Part shown: positions 18,118-28,754 of the stretch, piece after piece
How positions within the stretch are numbered: position 1 is the stretch's first letter
Layout of the letters: every line of letters begins with the position of its first letter
Assembly (NCBI RefSeq): GCF_900545795.1
Contig: NZ_URAR01000011.1
Location: forward strand, 1 to 64,000
From: an uncultured Veillonella sp.
GTDB lineage: Bacteria; Bacillota; Negativicutes; Veillonellales; Veillonellaceae
Direction: 5' to 3'
DNA: 64,000 nt
Translations under genes and position numbers: made by a program
Notes under the pieces: model-generated
Seen by the model: only the letters and a program-made list of their open reading frames with translations
Databases searched by the model: none
What the model was told of the DNA's origin: nothing

Positions 18118-19009
18118 ATTAGAATCCTTTACTGAATGCATGGACTTTATTCAGGATTCCCAGTCCTATGAAGGCTATGAATTTTATGGCTTAGTTCCCC
18201 TTATGAAATTGCATTACTATTGGCCTGATGTAGTGGGCAAAAGGGTGAGCCAATACTGTAATATAGTGAGTATTAAACCTCCTACCATTGTAATTGGGAC
18301 GAATACATCAGTATGGCTCAATGAATTGAAAATGGTGGCGCCTAAATTATTAAAGGTTATCAATGAGTTTTATAGTCCTTATTATAAACAGCCCATCATT
18401 ACAGAAATAAAGCCTGTCATGAATAAAAAGAGCTCCATTCATGAGGTAAAAGTACAGCCTCTTGGCGTTTGGGAAGACTTTCGTCAACGAGAACGAATTG
18501 ATTTTTCTAAAATTAATTTGAGTGATGAAGAAATAGCTATCATTGAGGATACTTGTGCGCAGATTAGTAATGAATCCTTGCGTAAGGCCTTTCGGGATGC
18601 ACAGATAAAGCAATATAAAAAGCGTCATGTACTTCATGCTAAGGGCTATCATCCTTGTCCATCCTGTGGTTTATTGATTGAACCAGAAGATACGATGTGC
18701 AAGTCTTGCATTAATAAGGCACAGCGCGTGCGCATTAGTGATCTTCAAGAAGTATTATTTCAATATCCCTATTGGAAATATGATGAAATATTAAAAATAT
18801 ATCCTCATTGTTCAATGGAAGAATTTAATGAAGCTAAGCGTAATATGATTTATTATTTTTTAAATCAAATACGAGCTGGCTCAAAAGACAATTATGATTT
18901 ATATATGGCGGCCATGTTGATTACGGCGAAAAAGGCGGAGGACTTAGATCCTAAATTTGTAGTGAATTTAACTAACAAATATCGCAAGCCAGAGTTTAAG
19001 AAAAAATAA
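18104..19009 (+). CDS. DUF721 (DciA-like) protein with C-terminal zinc ribbon
   Basis: The N-terminal 100 residues resemble DUF721/DciA (YYWPDVVGKRVSQYCNIVSIKPPTIVIGTNTSVWLNELKMV), the loader of replicative helicase in bacteria lacking DnaC/DnaI. Here it is followed by about 200 extra residues including a four-Cys zinc ribbon (CPSCGLLIEPEDTMCKSC) near residue 185 and a helical tail. It overlaps recF and lies between recF and gyrB, as DUF721 genes often do. The start is the ATG at 18104, inside the end of recF. A helicase-loading role is inferred from the family, not shown here. Confidence 0.8.
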   Translation: MRNHKLESFTECMDFIQDSQSYEGYEFYGLVPLMKLHYYWPDVVGKRVSQYCNIVSIKPPTIVIGTNTSVWLNELKMVAPKLLKVINEFYSPYYKQPIITEIKPVMNKKSSIHEVKVQPLGVWEDFRQRERIDFSKINLSDEEIAIIEDTCAQISNESLRKAFRDAQIKQYKKRHVLHAKGYHPCPSCGLLIEPEDTMCKSCINKAQRVRISDLQEVLFQYPYWKYDEILKIYPHCSMEEFNEAKRNMIYYFLNQIRAGSKDNYDLYMAAMLITAKKAEDLDPKFVVNLTNKYRKPEFKKK

Positions 19010-19204
19010 TTACAAAAAATTTTACTAAAAGATGATTAAATTATCATTTTATTGATAAATAAATAAAAAGTTGAAGAAAAATATGATAAAAATAAAGAAA
19101 TAGGTACAAAAGTATAGATTAGTTTGATAAAATAATATAAAATATAAAAAATTAAATTGTTTTTTCATGTATATCATTGTATTATTTCAAAGAAAGAGAA
19201 GTTT

Positions 19205-19474
19205 ATGTTTGTTCATATATCTGATACCTATAGTGTGGCCATGGATGAGATTATTGCTGTGGTGCAGACGATTCCCCTTATTAAAGGCAAGCGTCGTCGC
19301 AATAAACAATGGAATAATGCACGGGTTGTTACTGTTTTTCCCGATGAACCTGTGGAAAGTTATTTAATTACTGTGGATACTATTTATGCTCTCAGTATGT
19401 CTATTACAGGTGTAGGTAAGCGATTAGCAAAAGCTTCTAAGGGAATTCCAGTGTCCTTATACACAAAAAAATAA
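19205..19474 (+). CDS. DUF370 protein of the RemA/RemB family
   Basis: This 89-aa protein starts MFVHISDTYSVAMDEIIAVV and has a late TVDTIYALSMSITGVGKRLAKAS segment, matching the small RemB/YaaB-type regulator encoded between recF and gyrB in Firmicutes. RemA and RemB affect matrix-gene control in B. subtilis. It carries an inserted Lys/Arg-rich stretch (KGKRRRNKQWNNARVV). The start is the ATG at 19205; a longer frame upstream has no ribosome site. The exact role here is unknown. Confidence 0.75.
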   Translation: MFVHISDTYSVAMDEIIAVVQTIPLIKGKRRRNKQWNNARVVTVFPDEPVESYLITVDTIYALSMSITGVGKRLAKASKGIPVSLYTKK

Positions 19475-19523
19475 AATCATAGTATAATTAAATGTCTTTT
19501 TAGTATAAATAAATGTATCATAA

Positions 19524-19561
19524 AAGCCAGCTTAGCCTTTCGACATAAGCTAAGCTGGCTT
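19524..19561. terminator. Strong hairpin upstream of gyrB
   Basis: AAGCCAGCTTAGC and its perfect inverted copy form a 13-bp stem with a 12-base loop. Only the minus strand has a T-run after it, but the position between remB and gyrB suggests a rightward terminator or attenuator. Confidence 0.6.
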
Positions 19562-19614
19562 ATAACGATAAAATGGATGGATTTGATTAAGTCAAAACTA
19601 ATAGATAGTTTTAG

Positions 19615-21528
<1,914 letters not shown>

Positions 21529-21551
21529 ATAGAGAAAGGGATGATGTTTAC

Positions 21552-23006
21552 GTGGATGGACTATCTTCGGATAATAAATTACGTCGTAGTTTGAAATCAC
21601 GCCATATGAATATGATTGCCCTCGGCGGATCCATTGGTACAGGCCTTTTTGTGGCCGGTGGTGAAGTTATTAGTACTGCTGGACCTGGTGGTGCTTTGGT
21701 AGCATATGGTTTTATTGGCATAATGGTATATTTCTTAATGACTAGTTTGGGGGAAATGGCAACATATTTGCCAGTGCCAGGGTCATTTGGAACTTATGCA
21801 TCGCGCTATGTAGATCCAGCATTTGGCTTTGCTCTAGGCTGGAATTACTGGTTTAACTGGGCCATTACTTTAGCAGCAGAACTTGTAGCTGGTGCTTTGA
21901 TTATGAAATATTGGTTTCCAGATATTCCTGCTATTATGTGGTCAGCTTTATTTTTAGTGGCCTTATTCTTGATGAATTATCTATCCACGCGTTCATTTGG
22001 GGAAAGTGAATATATTTTCTCTAGTATGAAGGTTATTACAGTATTCGTCTTTTTATTTGTTGGTTCCATGCTCATTATTGGTGTGGGCGGCAATTCACCA
22101 GGTTTTGAAAACTGGACTCGTGGGGAAGCCCCTTTTGTAGGTGGATTTAGCTCTATTATGGCTATTTTCATGGTGGCTGGTTTCTCCTTCCAAGGCACCG
22201 AGCTTATCGGCGTTGCTGCTGGTGAATCAGAAGAGCCGGAAACAAATATTCCTAAGGCGATTCACTCGATTTTCTGGCGCATTTTGATTTTCTATATTGG
22301 TGCTTTTATCGTTATTGGCTTCCTTATTCCTTACGATGATCCTAATCTTTTAAAATCCAGTGTAGAAAATGTTTCGATTAGCCCATTTACTTTGGTGCTT
22401 GATCGCTTTGGTTTTGCCTTTGCAGCTAGCTTTATTAATGCCATTATTTTAACTGCTGTATTATCAGCTGGTAACTCTGGTTTATATGCATCAACTCGCA
22501 TGCTCTATGCTATGGCTAAAAATGGTGAAGCACCGGCAATGTTCACTAAGTTAAATTCTCGTGGCGTACCGTCTAATGCATTATTTGCTACAGCGGCATT
22601 TGGTCTATTTGCCTTTGCTACGTCTTTAATTGGTGAAGGGGCTGCATATACTTGGCTAATTAATATTAGTGGTATGAGTGGCTTTATTGCTTGGCTTGGT
22701 ATTGCCATTGCGCATTACCGTTTCCGCCGCGCTTTTAAAGCGCAGGGTAAAGATCTTAAAGCAATTCCTTACCGCGCTTTATTATTCCCATTCGGTCCAA
22801 TTTTTGCTATTATTCTCTGCTTAATTATTATGGCAGGTCAGAATTATACAGCTTTTATGGGCGAGTCTATTGACTGGTATGGTGTAAGCGTAGCCTACAT
22901 TGGTATTCCAGTGTTCTTACTTGTATACTTTACGTATAAAACTAAAAATAAAACACGCGTTATTCCTTTAGAAGAAGTGGATTTAGCGCGAGACTATGAT
23001 AAATAA
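21552..23006 (+). CDS. Amino acid permease of the AAT family (LysP-like)
   Basis: The 484-aa protein has twelve predicted hydrophobic segments and the APC signature near residue 20 (MIALGGSIGTGLFVAGG). The segment FSFQGTELIGVAAGESEEPE followed by NIPKAIHSIFWRILIFY resembles lysine-specific permeases closely. It should import a basic or neutral amino acid with protons; lysine is the best guess. The start is a GTG ten bases after AAAGGGA; other frames from nearby ATGs are closed. It is followed by a strong terminator. Confidence 0.87.
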   Translation: MDGLSSDNKLRRSLKSRHMNMIALGGSIGTGLFVAGGEVISTAGPGGALVAYGFIGIMVYFLMTSLGEMATYLPVPGSFGTYASRYVDPAFGFALGWNYWFNWAITLAAELVAGALIMKYWFPDIPAIMWSALFLVALFLMNYLSTRSFGESEYIFSSMKVITVFVFLFVGSMLIIGVGGNSPGFENWTRGEAPFVGGFSSIMAIFMVAGFSFQGTELIGVAAGESEEPETNIPKAIHSIFWRILIFYIGAFIVIGFLIPYDDPNLLKSSVENVSISPFTLVLDRFGFAFAASFINAIILTAVLSAGNSGLYASTRMLYAMAKNGEAPAMFTKLNSRGVPSNALFATAAFGLFAFATSLIGEGAAYTWLINISGMSGFIAWLGIAIAHYRFRRAFKAQGKDLKAIPYRALLFPFGPIFAIILCLIIMAGQNYTAFMGESIDWYGVSVAYIGIPVFLLVYFTYKTKNKTRVIPLEEVDLARDYDK

Positions 23007-23090
23007 GAAATTGTTTATCATGGGGTAGCTCATAAAGAGCGTATTGTAAAAATACTAAAAAGTATAAAAAGTAAAAAAGTAATATAAAGT

Positions 23091-23142
23091 ACCTACTGAA
23101 TATATTAACTTTGAGGAGTTAATAATCAGTAGGTATTTTTTT
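23091..23142 (+). terminator. Terminator after the permease
   Basis: ACCTACTGA pairs with TCAGTAGGT, with an inner TTAACT/AGTTAA stem, followed by seven Ts. Confidence 0.9.
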
Positions 23143-23315
23143 ATACAGTTTTTTTTATAGTTTTTTATTTTTAGTATATAGTTTTCTCTTTTTGGTATTT
23201 AGTTTTTATTTTCTTTTATATATAGTTTCATTTGCTTTTGGTAGCAAGTTTTTCATTCGCTCTTTTTTACAAAATTTTATATAATAGAGAGTATATATAG
23301 TATGAGAGACAGAGT

Positions 23316-23328
23316 TGGACCTGGTCCA
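23316..23328. promoter_or_regulatory. 13-bp palindrome before the first DXS-like gene
   Basis: TGGACCTGGTCCA is a perfect 6-1-6 palindrome ending eight bases before the start codon. It could be an operator or a small hairpin around the ribosome site. The rest of 23143-23315 is T-rich with no ORF or other signal that I can support. Confidence 0.35.
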
Positions 23329-23336
23329 TTGAAAGG

Positions 23337-25091
23337 ATGAGTTTTTTGAATTTACTCAATAGGATTCATACACCAAGTGATGTAAAAGAATTATCACCAG
23401 CAGATTTACCAATATTGTGTGAAGAAATTAGAGAGGCTTTAATTGCAAATATGAAGGCTGTAGGGGGACATTTAGGACCTAATTTAGGCTTCCTAGAAGC
23501 AACGGTCGCTTTACATTATGTATTTGATTCACCAAGAGATAAAATTGTGTATGATGTGTCGCATCAATCTTATACTCATAAAATTTTAACAGGCCGTAAA
23601 GATGGTTTTGTAGATCCTGCGCATTATGGCAAGTATTCTGGTTATACTAATCCTAATGAAAGTGAACATGATATGTTTACCATTGGCCATACATCCACGT
23701 CAGTTAGCTTAGCTACAGGGCTCGCTAAAGGGCGTGATTTATTAGGTGGTACAGAAAATATTATTGCTGTTATTGGCGATGGCGCTTTATCTGGTGGGGA
23801 AGCTATGGAAGGCTTAAATATTGGCTCTACCTTAGATAGCAATTTAATCGTTGTATTCAATGATAATGATATGAGCATATCTCCTAATGTGGGTAGTATG
23901 TATAAGCATTTTAAAGCTTTGCGAGACCATAAGGGACAATTAGAACATAATTATTTTACTATTATGGGCTTTGATTATTATTTCGTAGAAGATGGTCACA
24001 ATATAGATGAATTGATTAAGGCTTTTAAGGCCGTTAAAGATGTGCCGCGACCAAGCTTAATTCATGTAGTCACTACTAAGGGCAAAGGCTGGGCTGAAGC
24101 AGAGGCTGATAAGGAATCATTCCACTATATTAATGCAGCTCATAAGCCGAAAAAGGGCACCACTCTTACCTATGCTGGCGTAGTGGCAGATCATTTATTG
24201 GAGAAAATGAAAACTGATCCTGCCGTTATCGCTATGACTGCAGCGATTCCTGGTACATCAGGCTTTAATCCAGAGCGACGTGCTAAGGCAGGCAAACAAT
24301 TTTTTGATGTAGGCATTGCAGAAGAGCATATGATTGCTATGGCAGCAGGCCTAGCTAAAAATGGAGCTAAGCCAGTTGTATTGGAAAATAGTACGTTCTT
24401 ATCACGCACTTATGACCAGCTAAGCCAGGATCTTTGTTTAAATAGCAATCCTGCCACTATTATGTCCTATGGTTTAAGCGGTGGTATTGGCGCTACTGAT
24501 GCTACTCATACAGGAGCCTTTGATTTAGCTATGATGGGCAGTATTCCTAATTTAATTGTCCTTTGCCCAGCATCAAAGGATGAAGTATTAGCTATGCTTG
24601 ATTGGTCTTTAGAACAACGAGAACATCCCGTAGTTATTCGTGTGACAGGGGCTGTTCGGAATGAACCGAGTGGTATAGCTTTTTCAGGGAAGTTGACTAA
24701 TGAAGTGACTCATAAAGGGCAAAAGGTAGCTATTCTAGGTTTAGGACCATTCTATTATTTAGGTAATCAATTGCGTGAAGCGTTAAAAGCAGAATTAGGC
24801 ATTGAGGCTACTTTGATTAACCCGCGTTTAGCCTCTGATGTAGATTCTAATACATTAGATGCTTTAAAAGCAGACCATGAAATTATCATCACTTTAGAAG
24901 ATGGCGTTTTAGCTGGTGGTTATGGACAGAAAGTAGCTCATTACTATGGGCCTACATCTATGAAAGTTCTTACTTATGGTATGGAAAAAGAAGTAAATGA
25001 TCGAGTACCAAAAGATGAATTATATGCTCGTTATGGCTTAGAGCCTAAGTCTATAATTGAAGATATAAAAGCCTTGTTAAGAGAATTATAG
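23337..25091 (+). CDS. dxs: 1-deoxy-D-xylulose-5-phosphate synthase-like enzyme, copy 1
   Basis: DXS condenses pyruvate and glyceraldehyde 3-phosphate with thiamine diphosphate, feeding isoprenoid, thiamine and pyridoxal synthesis. Visible family motifs are GGHLGPNLGF, VSHQSYTHKILTGR, the ThDP motif GDGALSGGEAMEGLN with NDNDMSIS, GIAEEHMIAMAAG carrying the catalytic Glu, and YDQLSQDL. At 584 aa it is shorter than standard DXS (about 620). It is a clear paralog of the gene at 26.7 kb. The ATG directly abuts its GAAAGG site, so a TTG three codons later is an alternative start. Product specificity within the family is not proven. Confidence 0.82.
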   Translation: MSFLNLLNRIHTPSDVKELSPADLPILCEEIREALIANMKAVGGHLGPNLGFLEATVALHYVFDSPRDKIVYDVSHQSYTHKILTGRKDGFVDPAHYGKYSGYTNPNESEHDMFTIGHTSTSVSLATGLAKGRDLLGGTENIIAVIGDGALSGGEAMEGLNIGSTLDSNLIVVFNDNDMSISPNVGSMYKHFKALRDHKGQLEHNYFTIMGFDYYFVEDGHNIDELIKAFKAVKDVPRPSLIHVVTTKGKGWAEAEADKESFHYINAAHKPKKGTTLTYAGVVADHLLEKMKTDPAVIAMTAAIPGTSGFNPERRAKAGKQFFDVGIAEEHMIAMAAGLAKNGAKPVVLENSTFLSRTYDQLSQDLCLNSNPATIMSYGLSGGIGATDATHTGAFDLAMMGSIPNLIVLCPASKDEVLAMLDWSLEQREHPVVIRVTGAVRNEPSGIAFSGKLTNEVTHKGQKVAILGLGPFYYLGNQLREALKAELGIEATLINPRLASDVDSNTLDALKADHEIIITLEDGVLAGGYGQKVAHYYGPTSMKVLTYGMEKEVNDRVPKDELYARYGLEPKSIIEDIKALLREL

Positions 25092-25117
25092 TTATTATGA
25101 TTGATTAGGAATAAGAG

Positions 25118-25130
25118 TGGTCTTAGACCA
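25118..25130. promoter_or_regulatory. 13-bp palindrome before the nuclease-like gene
   Basis: TGGTCTTAGACCA is a perfect 6-1-6 palindrome about 40 bp before the start of the next gene. Its function is unknown. Confidence 0.3.
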
Positions 25131-25165
25131 GATAGTTGATAGAATACAGTATAGAAAGGTCAATG

Positions 25166-26416
25166 ATGGCAAATATATGGCGCATAAAAACAACTGAGGA
25201 AGCGAATAGCGAACTTTGTTTAAAAGAGCAGATGATTTGCATTGGTTGGCCTCCTTATATGGATGACGAATTATATACAACTATTGTGTCTGAGAAATTT
25301 AAATTTAAATCTGTTGAGTCTACATATATTGATACTGATGATGAACACACTAGTATGACCTCAAATATTACGGCAACTTCTGGTATTACGGCAAATTCTG
25401 GTGATTGTAATCAAGCTATTACACTTGAGGAGATTGAAAAAGAGTTTATTGCTATTAATACTTATGAAGCTTATGAAGCTGTAATTGCTAAATATGGGCT
25501 ATATAGTGGACCTCAACATAAGGGGCGCAAATCCAGTGTTAATACATTTGCTAATAAGATGCAAGCTGGTGACTATGTATGGCTTAAATATAAAAGCCAG
25601 TATTATGTAGGTCAAATACGGGATGACAAACTGATTTTTAAGTATAATCAAGAGCAAGCGATATTAGATGATAAGCATGATTATATGAGGCGCTATGTAC
25701 AGCGCTGGGTTCATATGGGTGATGAGAGTAAAGTGCCAGGTGCTGTTGTGAGAGCCTTTGCTTTTCGCGGTAGTACAGTACAACGCATTGTAGATGGTGA
25801 AGCAGCGGTAAAAGCATATTTGCAGTTTTTCTTAGATAGAAATAAGGCGGAACATTCTGAATTTTTACCTCCTTATAATGAAACAAATTTTTATGAGGAA
25901 GCCTATTCCTATGTGATGAAGCTTGATGAATCAATCTTAGAGGAAGCTAGTATATATGAAGCGTTTAAAAAACAATTTTTTGCTCTTTTAGGAACAGATG
26001 ATTGTGAAGACTTGCTATGTTTTTTGCTATATTATACATATGGTTATATTCCTTGGCCTTCTACGAATAAAAGAAATATGGCAACATATGAATGTATTTT
26101 ATTGGATCCTAAACAAGTGGGGAAGGAAATTTATATTCAGGTAAAAAGTGGCACATCGCAAATTTTACAGCCACAGGCTTATGAAGATTTAATTGCATTA
26201 CATGATAGGAATGAAGTATATCTATTTAATGTATCAGACCAATATGGTGAGCCTTCAAAGTATAATCAAATACATATGATTGGAACTGATGAAATCTTTA
26301 AAGATTTGCTCAGTAAGCGAAAAAATGGGCGTGGCGAGATTCTTCTAGACCTTGTATCTGCGCGCATTATATATTGGCTGGCCATTGCATATAAGCAATT
26401 TGTTAAAAAATTTTAA
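25166..26416 (+). CDS. Putative restriction-endonuclease-like protein (PD-(D/E)XK type)
   Basis: I do not recognise a named family with certainty. The 416-aa protein begins IWRIKTTEEANSELCLKEQ followed by ICIGWPP, like PUA/EVE-like sensor domains. It then has YVWLKYKSQYYVGQIRDDKL and RWVHMGDESKVPGAVVRAF, a layout seen in modified-DNA restriction proteins. Near the C-terminus D314 and Q325-V-K327 (LLDPK...YIQVKSG) form a D-x(n)-QxK pattern like Mrr nucleases. It stands alone between the two DXS paralogs with no methyltransferase. The ATG at 25166 is six bases after GAAAGG; an ATG one codon earlier is possible. A solitary defence nuclease is the best inference. Confidence 0.5.
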   Translation: MANIWRIKTTEEANSELCLKEQMICIGWPPYMDDELYTTIVSEKFKFKSVESTYIDTDDEHTSMTSNITATSGITANSGDCNQAITLEEIEKEFIAINTYEAYEAVIAKYGLYSGPQHKGRKSSVNTFANKMQAGDYVWLKYKSQYYVGQIRDDKLIFKYNQEQAILDDKHDYMRRYVQRWVHMGDESKVPGAVVRAFAFRGSTVQRIVDGEAAVKAYLQFFLDRNKAEHSEFLPPYNETNFYEEAYSYVMKLDESILEEASIYEAFKKQFFALLGTDDCEDLLCFLLYYTYGYIPWPSTNKRNMATYECILLDPKQVGKEIYIQVKSGTSQILQPQAYEDLIALHDRNEVYLFNVSDQYGEPSKYNQIHMIGTDEIFKDLLSKRKNGRGEILLDLVSARIIYWLAIAYKQFVKKF

Positions 26417-26425
26417 AAATTATCC

Positions 26426-26456
26426 TTGACTTGAAGTCTACTTCAAGTTTTATAAT
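26426..26456 (+). promoter_or_regulatory. MerR-type promoter with 19-bp spacer
   Basis: TTGACT and TATAAT are separated by 19 bp instead of 17. The spacer region holds a perfect 9-2-9 palindrome (ACTTGAAGT CT ACTTCAAGT, 26429-26448). Overlong spacers with a centred palindrome are the hallmark of MerR-family control. No MerR gene is in the window. Confidence 0.8.
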
Positions 26457-26457
26457 G

Positions 26458-26531
26458 AATTCCGTAGTTAAGAAATTGAAACTGTTATATTTGAAAGGCA
26501 GCTATGAATTTCTTAATTATGGAATTTTTTT
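26458..26531 (+). terminator. Terminator or attenuator right after the MerR-type promoter
   Basis: Arms at 26458-26477 and 26507-26526 pair over 20 positions with two G-U pairs, and run into eight Ts. Transcription from the promoter above would begin inside the left arm and stop after about 70 bases unless the hairpin is prevented from forming. Confidence 0.75.
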
Positions 26532-26587
26532 ATCTCATAATTAGATGTAAGCGAATGCATGTAATTATGAATTATGTATTTACATGA
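26504..26587 (+). CDS. Possible 27-codon leader peptide
   Basis: An ATG five bases after GAAAGG opens a frame MNFLIMEFFYLIIRCKRMHV and ends at TGA. The start codon lies just before the right arm of the terminator, so an initiating ribosome would block the hairpin. This could be an attenuator peptide. It could also be chance in AT-rich DNA. Confidence 0.3.
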   Translation: MNFLIMEFFYLIIRCKRMHVIMNYVFT

Positions 26588-26620
26588 AATTATAAATTAT
26601 GTACTTACTAGATTTTAGAT

Positions 26621-26637
26621 AGAACTGATTCAGTTCT
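26621..26637. promoter_or_regulatory. 17-bp palindrome before the second DXS-like gene
   Basis: AGAACTGATTCAGTTCT is a perfect 8-1-8 palindrome 26 bp before the start of the second DXS-like gene. It is a candidate operator. Confidence 0.35.
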
Positions 26638-26662
26638 TGTTATATATAGAAAGGAAGTATTT

Positions 26663-28420
26663 ATGGATACATTACATTTATTAGATTCAGTAAATAGCCC
26701 TAAAGATATTAAACAGATGACAATTGAGGAATTGAAGCAATTAGCAGCTGAAATTCGCCAAGTACTTATTACACGAGTTACTGAAACTGGTGGCCATATG
26801 GCGCCAAATCTAGGTTTTGTAGAAGCTACATTAGCTTTACACTATGTATTTAATTCACCAGTTGATAAATTTGTATTTGATATATCTCATCAATCTTATA
26901 TTCACAAAATTTTAACAGGTCGCAAGGAAGCCTTTACAGATCCTGCATCGTATACAAAATATTCTGGATTTACTAATCCTAATGAAAGTGAACATGATTT
27001 CTTTACTATTGGTCATACTTCTACAGCGGTTAGTTTGGCAACAGGTTTAGCAAAAGCGCGTGATCTTAAAAAAGAATCTGGCAATGTAATAGCTATTTTA
27101 GGTGATGGCTCCTTATCTGGTGGGGAAGCTATGGAAGGCCTTAATATAGCGGCTACATTAGATAGTAATTTTATAGTTCTTTTCAATGACAATGACATGA
27201 GTATTGCTCCTAATGAAGGTGGTATTTATAAACATTTAAAAGAATTGCGCGATACAAAGGGAAAGGCAAGTAATAATTACTTTAAAGCTATGGGCCTTAA
27301 CTATGTATTTGTAGAAGATGGACATGATTTGGCTAGCTTAATTGAAACCTTTAAAGCAGTAAAAGATAGCCAAGAACCTATTGTTATTCACATGGTAACA
27401 GTGAAAGGGAAAGGCTATGCGCCAGCAGAGGCAGATAAGGAAACATATCACTATATTTTAGGCAAAGATTTTGATCCAGAAGTATATAGTCAAGAAGAAC
27501 ATTATGATGAAATTATTGCGAGTCATTTACTGGCTAAAATGAAAGCTGATCCTACCGTTATTGGCTTAACTGCTGGGGTTCCAGGTATTGCTGGCTTTGA
27601 TGCAGCTCGTCGTGCAGAAGCAGGCGCTCAATTTGTAGACGTTGGGATTGCAGAAGAACATATGGTAGCTATGGCAGCAGGGCTTGCTAAAAATGGCGCT
27701 AAGCCTGTTATTTTAGATGCAGGTACTTTCTTACAACGTACATATGACCAATTGACACAAGATTTAGCATTAAATAATAATGCAGCGACTATTTTATCCT
27801 TCCCATTGGGCGGTGGTATCTCCTCTATGGATGCTACACATTCCAGTGCTTTTGATATGGCTATGATGAACAGCATTCCTAATTTAACAGTTCTATCCCC
27901 AGCTACTAAAGCTGAATTATTAGATATGCTTGATTGGTCATTGGAACAAACTGATGGTCCTGTTATGATTCGCGTTCCTGGTGGCGCTGTGAAGACTTAT
28001 GAAGCAGGAAAAGCATTTGATGGTACCTTTACTAATGAAATCACTGTTAAGGGTGATACAGTAGCTATTTTAGGCCTTGGTGCTTTTTATGATTTAGGTA
28101 TTCAAACTAAAGAATTATTAGAAAAAGAATGCCAAATTAAAGCGACTTTAGTTAATCCGCGCCTTTCCTCTGCAGTAGATAAGGCGACTTTAGATAGCTT
28201 AAAAGCTGACCATACATTAGTTATTACCTTAGAAGATGGTGTACTTGATGGAGGCTTTGGTGAAAAAGTAGCCCGTTACTATGGTCCAAGCTCTATGAAA
28301 GTATTAAACATTGGTATGAATAAAGAAGTAAATGATCGCGTTCCTATGGACGAACTTATTGCGCGCTATCATTTAAGTCCAGAGCTTATTGTAGAAGATA
28401 TTAAAGAGATTTTAAAATAA
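26663..28420 (+). CDS. dxs: 1-deoxy-D-xylulose-5-phosphate synthase-like enzyme, copy 2
   Basis: This is the paralog of the gene at 23.3 kb, co-linear over its whole 585 aa. It keeps all visible ThDP and catalytic motifs: GGHMAPNLGF, GDGSLSGGEAMEGLN, NDNDMSIAP, KGKGYAPAEADKETYH, GIAEEHMVAMAAG and FLQRTYDQLTQDLAL. It has a good ribosome site (GAAAGGAAGTATTT). Its upstream region differs completely from copy 1 and carries the MerR-type promoter and attenuator. Together with copy 1 it flanks the nuclease-like gene. Differential use of the two under different conditions is plausible but not shown. Confidence 0.83.
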   Translation: MDTLHLLDSVNSPKDIKQMTIEELKQLAAEIRQVLITRVTETGGHMAPNLGFVEATLALHYVFNSPVDKFVFDISHQSYIHKILTGRKEAFTDPASYTKYSGFTNPNESEHDFFTIGHTSTAVSLATGLAKARDLKKESGNVIAILGDGSLSGGEAMEGLNIAATLDSNFIVLFNDNDMSIAPNEGGIYKHLKELRDTKGKASNNYFKAMGLNYVFVEDGHDLASLIETFKAVKDSQEPIVIHMVTVKGKGYAPAEADKETYHYILGKDFDPEVYSQEEHYDEIIASHLLAKMKADPTVIGLTAGVPGIAGFDAARRAEAGAQFVDVGIAEEHMVAMAAGLAKNGAKPVILDAGTFLQRTYDQLTQDLALNNNAATILSFPLGGGISSMDATHSSAFDMAMMNSIPNLTVLSPATKAELLDMLDWSLEQTDGPVMIRVPGGAVKTYEAGKAFDGTFTNEITVKGDTVAILGLGAFYDLGIQTKELLEKECQIKATLVNPRLSSAVDKATLDSLKADHTLVITLEDGVLDGGFGEKVARYYGPSSMKVLNIGMNKEVNDRVPMDELIARYHLSPELIVEDIKEILK

Positions 28421-28510
28421 TTGGATAGATTTAAATGAAGTTTCATACTTTAAAATTAATTGAATAAAATAGATAAAATTACAAGCATATATATAATTAC
28501 AAGTATATAT

Positions 28511-28540
28511 AAAACTATCTAAATCTATCTAAATCTATCT
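28511..28540. repeat. Three tandem 10-bp repeats
   Basis: AAACTATCT-type decamers (AAATCTATCT, first copy one mismatch) repeat three times in the 28421-28754 gap. The gap otherwise holds the terminator at 28.6 kb and AT-rich sequence without an ORF. Confidence 0.75.
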
Positions 28541-28594
28541 AAAGCCTTTAAAGATATCTAGAATTATATAATTTTATATAAAGTGTTAAATACT

Positions 28595-28638
28595 ATAGCC
28601 ATAACCTCAGCTCCTATGTAGGTTATGGCTATGTTTTT
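28595..28638 (+). terminator. Terminator after the second DXS-like gene
   Basis: ATAGCCATAACCT and its perfect inverted copy (13 bp) enclose a 12-base loop and are followed by GTTTTT. Confidence 0.9.
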
Positions 28639-28754
28639 CTATGGGGAATAGCGAAATAGGGAGAAATTTGATATACTTAAGATTAATACATAAGAAAATG
28701 CATGTAAAGTACGCATGTAAGTATCCACTTTAGTAAGAGGAGAGTGATATATAA

